From contig OZ242287.1 of the NCBI GenBank assembly GCA_965207495.1, positions 4,092,001-4,156,000 on the forward strand: 64,000 nucleotides of DNA, in the 5' to 3' direction. This stretch comes from Bin5 sp965207495 (GTDB taxonomy: Bacteria; Chloroflexota; Anaerolineae; Caldilineales; Caldilineaceae). The notes under the pieces were generated by a model. It was not told where the DNA came from. It worked only from the letters and a program-made list of their open reading frames with translations, and searched no databases. Positions 59,160 to 64,000 of the stretch are shown piece by piece (position 1 is the stretch's first letter; every line of letters starts with the position of its first letter). A program made the translations under genes and the position numbers.

Positions 59160-60197
59160 CTAGGTTGTGCCGGCGCCGGTCAGATCCAGCTCTTCGGCAA
59201 AGTGGCAGGCGACGTACCGGTCCTTGGCGACGTTTTGGAGTTCGGGTGTCTCCTGGTGGCAGCGATCCTGGGCGTAGCGGCAGCGGGGATGGAAGTAACA
59301 GCCGGATGGCGGGTTGGAGGGGTCGGCTACTTCGCCCTCGAGGACGATGCGCTCGCCCTGGCTATGGGCCGGGCCGGCGACGTGGACGGCGGAGAGCAAG
59401 GCCTCGGTATATGGATGCAGAGGTTTGCGGTAGAGATCGTCGGCCTGGGCCAGCTCTACCAGCTTACCCACGTACATCACTGCTACGCGGTCGCTGATGT
59501 GCTTGACGACGCCGAGGTCGTGGGCGATGAACAGGTAGGTCAGGTCCAGCTCGCGCTGGAGGAATTTGAGCAGGTTGAGTATCTGCGCCTGGACTGAGAC
59601 ATCGAGGGCGGAGACCGGCTCGTCGGCGATGACGAGGGTTGGGTTGAGGATGAGGGCGCGGGCGATGCCGATGCGCTGGCGCTGTCCGCCGCTGAATGCG
59701 TGGGGATAGCGGGTGATGTACTCCGGGCGCAGCCCGACGAGGCGAAGCATCTCTACCACCCGATCTTCCAGTTCAGACCCCCTGCTCATGCCGTTGAGTC
59801 TCAGAGGCTCGCCGATTATGTCCAGAATCGTTTTGCGCGGGTTCAACGACGTATACGGGTCTTGAAAGATCATCTGCAGGTGCGTCCGCACGGGCCGCAG
59901 TGCCTTGTTGTCGAGAGCCGCCAGGTCATATTGTGCGCCTTCCTCCCCGTGGGGACGGAAATTGATGTCGCCCGCGGTAGGCGCGTACAGACGCATGATC
60001 AGGCGGCCAACGGTTGTTTTGCCGCAGCCGCTTTCGCCGACAAGGCCCAGTGTCTCACCCTTTTTCAACGAGAAGTCGACGCCGTCTACCGCCTTAATGT
60101 GGCTGACGACTTTTGAGAATAGCCCGGAAGTGAGTGGAAAGTGCTTTTTCAGCCCATTGACTTCCAGCAATGGATAGCTGTCTGCGTTGCTATTGAT
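59160..60197 (-). CDS. Oligopeptide/dipeptide ABC transporter ATP-binding protein (DppF-like)
   Basis: About 345 residues. Walker A is GLVGESGCGKTT, signature FSGGQRQRIGIARAL, Walker B LVIADEPVSALDVS, switch HDLG, and the peptide-type C-terminal motif CYFHPRCRYAQDRC. It is the second of two ATPases that power the importer. The start is unclear: the frame overlaps the end of the previous gene, and the first plausible position is an ATC at 60197 behind GAGGAAG, where no ATG or GTG exists; TTG 60170 is an alternative. The coordinate given is therefore a best guess. Confidence 0.88.
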   Translation of the reverse strand: MNSNADSYPLLEVNGLKKHFPLTSGLFSKVVSHIKAVDGVDFSLKKGETLGLVGESGCGKTTVGRLIMRLYAPTAGDINFRPHGEEGAQYDLAALDNKALRPVRTHLQMIFQDPYTSLNPRKTILDIIGEPLRLNGMSRGSELEDRVVEMLRLVGLRPEYITRYPHAFSGGQRQRIGIARALILNPTLVIADEPVSALDVSVQAQILNLLKFLQRELDLTYLFIAHDLGVVKHISDRVAVMYVGKLVELAQADDLYRKPLHPYTEALLSAVHVAGPAHSQGERIVLEGEVADPSNPPSGCYFHPRCRYAQDRCHQETPELQNVAKDRYVACHFAEELDLTGAGTT

Positions 60198-61254
60198 GGC
60201 TGGCTTCCTCGGCTGGTGGAGGGGTTTCGCGGGTGGCGTGTTCGGTATACAGGAGGCAGCGCACCTCGCGCTCATCTTCGAGAGTGATGGGCTGGGGCAC
60301 GATTTCGTCGCAGACACCGGGCATGAAGTCGGCACAACGTGGATGGAAGGGGCAGCCACTGAGGGTGCTGTAGGGGTCGGGCACAACGCCGCGGATCGTC
60401 TGCAGCCACTCCTGTTTCTGGTCCATGCGCGGCAGGGACTCGAGCAGGGCGATGGTATAGGGGTGCTTGGGGTCGCGGAAGATGTCGGCGGCAGCGCCGC
60501 GTTCGACGATTTTGCCGAGGTACATCACGGCCACTTCGTCGGCCATGTCGGCGACGACGCCCAGATCGTGGGTGATGAACATGATTGCCATGTTCAGGTC
60601 GGCCTGCAATCCTTGCATCAGTTCAAGGATCTGGGCTTCGGTGGTGACGTCCAGGGCGGTGGTCGGTTCGTCGGCGATGAGCAGGTTGGGGTGGCAGGAA
60701 AGCGCCATGGCGATCATGACGCGCTGGCACATGCCGCCGCTCAATTGATGGGCAAAGGCGCCCATCCTTTGCTCAGGCAAGGGAATATGCACCTGTTGCA
60801 GCATATCGGTTGCGATTTCTTCCGCTTCGGCCGGGGATACGGGTTGGTGCAGGAGAATATTCTCTGTGATCTGGTCGCCGATGCGATGGACCGGGCTGAG
60901 CGAGGCGCGCGGCTCCTGGAAGATCATCGAGATCTCTCCGCCGCGGATCGAGCGCATCTCTGCGCCTGTGGCGGGAAGTTGAAGCAGATCGACGGAGGTA
61001 GTCGGGCCAGTTTCGTCCGCCCTGGCGTAGAGGATTTCTCCGTCGACGGTGTGACCGGGTGGCCGCACCATGCGCATTATGGAGCGGGCGGTGACGCTTT
61101 TGCCGCAGCCGCTTTCGCCGACCACGCCCAAGACCTTCCCGCGGCCGATTGAAAAAGTGGTGCTGTCGACCGCCTTTGCGACCCCCTCGGCCATAAAGAA
61201 GTGTGTTTGCAGGTTTTTTACTTCGAGCAGCGTGTCGTTCGGTTGGACTGTCAT
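60190..61254 (-). CDS. Oligopeptide/dipeptide ABC transporter ATP-binding protein (DppD-like)
   Basis: 354 residues. Walker A GVVGESGCGKSV, Q-loop MIFQEPRASLSPVHRIGDQI, signature LSGGMCQRVMIAMAL, Walker B LLIADEPTTALDVT, switch THDLG, and the C-terminal cysteine motif CPFHPRCADFMPGVCDE of peptide-type ATPases. In the signature Gln is followed by Arg, with Cys just before it. The ATG at 61254 is preferred to upstream in-frame codons because the ATPase fold starts there. Its stop lies inside the start region of the DppF-like gene. Confidence 0.93.
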   Translation of the reverse strand: MTVQPNDTLLEVKNLQTHFFMAEGVAKAVDSTTFSIGRGKVLGVVGESGCGKSVTARSIMRMVRPPGHTVDGEILYARADETGPTTSVDLLQLPATGAEMRSIRGGEISMIFQEPRASLSPVHRIGDQITENILLHQPVSPAEAEEIATDMLQQVHIPLPEQRMGAFAHQLSGGMCQRVMIAMALSCHPNLLIADEPTTALDVTTEAQILELMQGLQADLNMAIMFITHDLGVVADMADEVAVMYLGKIVERGAAADIFRDPKHPYTIALLESLPRMDQKQEWLQTIRGVVPDPYSTLSGCPFHPRCADFMPGVCDEIVPQPITLEDEREVRCLLYTEHATRETPPPAEEASHQ

Positions 61255-61307
61255 TTGATTGCGGTGGCTAAGAGCTGCTGTGGTGGCCGGATCTGGCGCG
61301 AAATCTC

Positions 61308-62513
61308 TTACAGGTCGGCATATGGGTCGGCGGCGTCGCGCAGGCCATCGCCGATGAAGTTCAGGGCCAGCACAGTGACGACAACGAACATCGCCGGCCA
61401 GAGGATCCAAGGGTGGATGGCAATTTCGACAATTTGCTGCGCGTCCTTAAGCATTACGCCCCAGCTAACCGTGGGCGACACCAGTCCCAACCCCAGGAAG
61501 CTGAGCGCGGTCTCGCCAATGATCATGCCGGGAACGGCGAGCGTTGCGTCCACCAACACATAACTCATGAAGGAGGGGACCAAATGCTGCCAGATCAGGT
61601 ACCATTGATTGGCGCCGGCCGACTGGGCGGCCAGTACGAAATCTTCGTCTCGCAGGGACAGAAATTTGCCTCGCACGACCCGTGCCAACGAAGTCCAACT
61701 GATAAACGAGAGGATTATTGTAATTCCGAAGTAAATGCGAATCTGCGGCCAGTCACCTGGAAGGGCGGCGGCCAGCCCCATCCAAAGCGGAATCGTTGGG
61801 ATGGAGCGAATAAACTCGATCAGGCGCTGGATGAGGTTGTCGATGACGCCGCCGTACAGGCCGGAAAGGCCGCCGAGAAGGAGACCGATGAACAGGCTAA
61901 TCGAGACGCCAACCAGGCCTATGGTCAAGGAGATTCGGCCGCCAAAAAGCACACGCCCGAAGATATCGCGGCCAAACTTGTCGCCGCCCAAGAGATATAT
62001 CGGTCCAATTTCCTCTGCGTTTTCGACTCCGTACAGATGCCAGTCCATTTCCCAGAGGCCCCAGAGCTTGTATGGGTCTCCTTTGACGAAGAATTGGATC
62101 GGAGCCTGTTGCGTGCGATCTTCGACGAAGTCGCGCGTGAATGTCTCCCTGTTGGTCTCGATCGTTACGGCGTAGACGAAAGGACGCTGCCAAGTTCCGT
62201 CATCGCCGCGGATGTGAATGTCCCTGGGCGGGAGGTAGAGATGCTTGGTGAAGCGATGCGCTCTGTCGTAGGGGGCGATCATCGGCGCAAAGAGCACGGC
62301 AAAGTAGAGGAGGGCAAGAGCCCACATAGAGACAACCGCCATCCGATTGCGGCGGAAGCGGATCAACATCAGTTGGCGCGGCGTGAGAAACTGGGTTCTG
62401 GCTTCGCCGACCGTTCCTTCGGCTTCGAGAAGATCGGACAGGCTTCCGCTTTCGTAGGCGTTGGCTACCGCATCGGACCCGGGCCCCGTGCCTGGGTTAA
62501 TTGCCCCGGTCAT
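61308..62513 (-). CDS. Oligopeptide/dipeptide ABC transporter permease (DppC-like)
   Basis: 401 residues. A long soluble N terminus (about 50 residues) is followed by the first helix (VSMWALALLYFAVLFAPM), a large extracytoplasmic insertion (about residues 105-190) rich in charged residues, and five further helices with the EAA loop QSAGANQWYLIWQHLVPSF. The insertion is longer than in typical DppC. ATG 62513 overlaps the stop of the DppB-like gene (ATGA). Together they form the membrane channel. Confidence 0.92.
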   Translation of the reverse strand: MTGAINPGTGPGSDAVANAYESGSLSDLLEAEGTVGEARTQFLTPRQLMLIRFRRNRMAVVSMWALALLYFAVLFAPMIAPYDRAHRFTKHLYLPPRDIHIRGDDGTWQRPFVYAVTIETNRETFTRDFVEDRTQQAPIQFFVKGDPYKLWGLWEMDWHLYGVENAEEIGPIYLLGGDKFGRDIFGRVLFGGRISLTIGLVGVSISLFIGLLLGGLSGLYGGVIDNLIQRLIEFIRSIPTIPLWMGLAAALPGDWPQIRIYFGITIILSFISWTSLARVVRGKFLSLRDEDFVLAAQSAGANQWYLIWQHLVPSFMSYVLVDATLAVPGMIIGETALSFLGLGLVSPTVSWGVMLKDAQQIVEIAIHPWILWPAMFVVVTVLALNFIGDGLRDAADPYADL

Positions 62514-63508
62514 GTCGTTCCCCGTTCCCCGTAACGAATTCGCGGATCCACCCATGCCAGAAGAATATCTGAAATCAAAGTCCCGACCAGCGTGAGTGAG
62601 CTCAAGATCAAGATCATGCTGGCGGCAAGGTAGAGGTCCTGGGACATCAGCGCGCGCCACAGGAGCGGCCCAGTCGTGGGCAGGTTCAGCACCAGCGCCA
62701 CAAGGACGGTCCCGGAGACGATCTGGGGAAGTTGCCAGCCAATTGTGCTCAAGATTGGGTTGAGCGCGACGCGGACGGGATATTTCATCGTCATCGGGCC
62801 TTCGCGGAGACCCTTGGCGCGGGCCGTCTCCACATAGGGGCGCCCCAGTTCATCCAGTGTCGTTGCCCGCATCACCCGTATCGTGCCAGCCGTGCCCGAC
62901 GTGCCCACGATCACAACCGGCAGCCACATGTGTTTCAACATATCCCAGATCTTGGCCACGCTCCAGGGTGCGTCAAGATACTCTACGGAGAAAAGGCCGC
63001 CGGCATCGGCATCGAAAAACGCGATGCCGATGTACATGAATATCAGAGCAAGCAGAAAATTAGGGGTCGCCAACCCGATGAAGCCTATGAAGGTAAAGGT
63101 GTAGTCAGCGGGGCTATACTGTCGGACGGCAGAATAGATGCCAATGGGTATGGCCATGGCATAGACAAAGAGCAGCGTGAAGAAGGACATGATCATCGTC
63201 AGCATCAGCCGCTCGCCAATCAGCCTGTTGACGGGCCGGTCCCAGTAGAAGGACAGCCCCATATCCCCCTGGAGAAAGTTTGTGATCCACTTTATGTATT
63301 GAATGTAACCAGGCTGGTTCAGCCCATAGTGCTCCTCCAACGCCGCGATTTCCGCCTCGCTCACTTCCTCGCCGGCCGCGGCCAGATTTGCCACGTAGGT
63401 GGTCACGTAGTCACCCGGCGGGAGCTGGATGATGGTAAAGCTGACTATGGAAATGAGGAAGAGCGTTGGGATCAACTGCAGGACGCGCTGCAGGACGTAT
63501 TCTCGCAT
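62510..63508 (-). CDS. Oligopeptide/dipeptide ABC transporter permease (DppB-like)
   Basis: 332 residues, six membrane helices, beginning MREYVLQRVLQLIPTLFLI and the typical first loop with GDMGLSFYWDRPV. The EAA-like loop ETARAKGLREGPMTMKYPVRVALNP and the helix-rich C terminus match DppB/OppB. The loop after helix 1 (YVTTYVANLAAAGEEVSEAEIAALEEHYGLN) is a little longer than usual. ATG 63508 is the first codon before the hydrophobic signal. It lies 83 bases after the substrate-binding gene. Confidence 0.93.
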   Translation of the reverse strand: MREYVLQRVLQLIPTLFLISIVSFTIIQLPPGDYVTTYVANLAAAGEEVSEAEIAALEEHYGLNQPGYIQYIKWITNFLQGDMGLSFYWDRPVNRLIGERLMLTMIMSFFTLLFVYAMAIPIGIYSAVRQYSPADYTFTFIGFIGLATPNFLLALIFMYIGIAFFDADAGGLFSVEYLDAPWSVAKIWDMLKHMWLPVVIVGTSGTAGTIRVMRATTLDELGRPYVETARAKGLREGPMTMKYPVRVALNPILSTIGWQLPQIVSGTVLVALVLNLPTTGPLLWRALMSQDLYLAASMILILSSLTLVGTLISDILLAWVDPRIRYGERGTT

Positions 63509-63591
63509 GACATTGGTAAGTAGGTGGGCAGCGGGCGGGAGCTGGTGACCGGCGACAGTACCGGCCACCAGCCCTGTGACGCTTGCTATTG

Positions 63592-64000
63592 TTAACTCTG
63601 CTTGTAGAAGAACTGCTCCGGATGGACAGGCACTGCGCGAATTACGGAGTAGCCCCACACACCGTCGTCGGGGAAGTTGGTCAGGTTCTTCTTCATTACG
63701 ACCGGCTTGGGGATGCCTACCGTGCCGAAGCCGGGCAGATAGTCGTAGAACCAGTCCCACAACTCGCGGGCAATGGCGATGTGCTCCTCTTCGGTTACGG
63801 CGTCGATCATATCCTGCCAGCGGTGGAAGACCCAGGCGACTTCATCGGGCGGCTCCACGGCGATCTCGTTTTCGGTATCGCCCTTCAGCCAGACGTCATA
63901 GCCTTTGCCCCATGGGGTGTTACATTGTCCGGGGTGGTTCAGTCGGCCGCACCAGACCCAGGTAATGTCGGAGATGTCGCCTTCCCAGCCGGACATTCCG
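63592..64000 (-). CDS. Peptide-type ABC transporter substrate-binding protein, C-terminal part
   Basis: The frame continues past the right edge, so the gene is partial. About 136 residues show the end of a family 5 (DppA/OppA-like) extracellular solute-binding protein: HRWQDMIDAVTEEEHIAIARELWDWFYDYLPGFGTVGIPKPVVMKKNLTNFP, the terminal helix and strand pattern of that fold. It would be the first gene of the importer operon (binding protein, DppB, DppC, DppD, DppF). The ligand cannot be deduced from the fragment. Confidence 0.85.
   Translation of the reverse strand, partial: GMSGWEGDISDITWVWCGRLNHPGQCNTPWGKGYDVWLKGDTENEIAVEPPDEVAWVFHRWQDMIDAVTEEEHIAIARELWDWFYDYLPGFGTVGIPKPVVMKKNLTNFPDDGVWGYSVIRAVPVHPEQFFYKQS

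Noticed and set aside
61413..62534. 373-codon plus-strand ORF, and a similar one at 60187-61152
   Set aside because: Both lie opposite well-supported ABC transporter genes and have no recognisable features.

Overview
The window is a GC-rich bacterial chromosome segment with no rRNA or tRNA gene that I could see. The gene mix points to Chloroflexota, probably an Anaerolineae/Caldilineaceae-like heterotroph. This is inference, from several Gfo/Idh/MocA oxidoreductases with sugar-isomerase partners, a sulfatase, PhyH and acyl-CoA dehydrogenase enzymes, lipoproteins and LysM/PA14 surface proteins, a stand-alone GatCA pair, and many intergenic GC-rich repeats. No marker gene here settles the taxonomy.

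Layout. 1-2 kb: end of a molybdenum hydroxylase large subunit and a nucleotidyltransferase-fold protein. 2.1-10.6 kb: pyrimidine/hydantoin catabolism (beta-ureidopropionase-like nitrilase, dihydropyrimidinase) with a NitT/TauT-type ABC importer, interrupted by a reverse-strand sulfatase and a repeat element. 10.7-15.6 kb: Uma2 protein, NmrA-like reductase, sugar isomerase, Gfo/Idh and DegT-type aminotransferase. 15.7-18.9 kb: lipoprotein and two GT2 glycosyltransferases. 18.9-29.5 kb: tyrosine recombinase, D-aminoacylase-like amidohydrolase, subtilase lipoprotein, aminotransferase, gatA-gatC behind an attenuator-like leader, AAC(3)-family acetyltransferase and a tandem repeat array. 29.5-38.2 kb: SDR, acyl-CoA dehydrogenase, a possibly frameshifted small membrane gene, then nitrate assimilation (nirA, narK, nasA). 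38.3-43.6 kb: methyltransferase, DUF2905 protein, LysM-PA14 repeat protein and murJ. 43.6-49.5 kb: a reverse-strand catabolic group (PhyH, two Gfo/Idh, epimerase, sugar isomerase) with an orphan antitoxin. 50-55.2 kb: a tight six-gene operon of mostly unrecognised membrane proteins, a zinc-ribbon protein and a degenerate MutL-like protein. 55.8-57.9 kb: an ATPase/winged-helix regulator and a PH-like membrane protein. 58-64 kb: a beta-propeller protein and a dipeptide-type ABC importer running off the right edge.

Three things stand out as possibly undescribed. First, a family of structured intergenic elements occurs at five places (about 7.3, 21.7, 28.6, 48.1 and 55.3 kb). They share a core that can fold into a three-way junction, and the better-bounded copies have imperfect inverted ends of the GTGCATCC type. 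Second, the six-gene operon at 49953-55159 encodes a membrane system around a MutL/ASKHA-like protein whose nucleotide-binding motifs look eroded. Third, gatCA is preceded by a good promoter, short leader ORFs (one Gln-codon rich) and four mutually complementary segments ending in a U-tract terminator, the layout of a transcription attenuator.

Most promoters proposed here are sigma-70-like, often with an extended -10 (TGnTAtaAT). Several lie just beyond repeat-element ends. Family assignments rest on motifs read by eye; no database search was possible.
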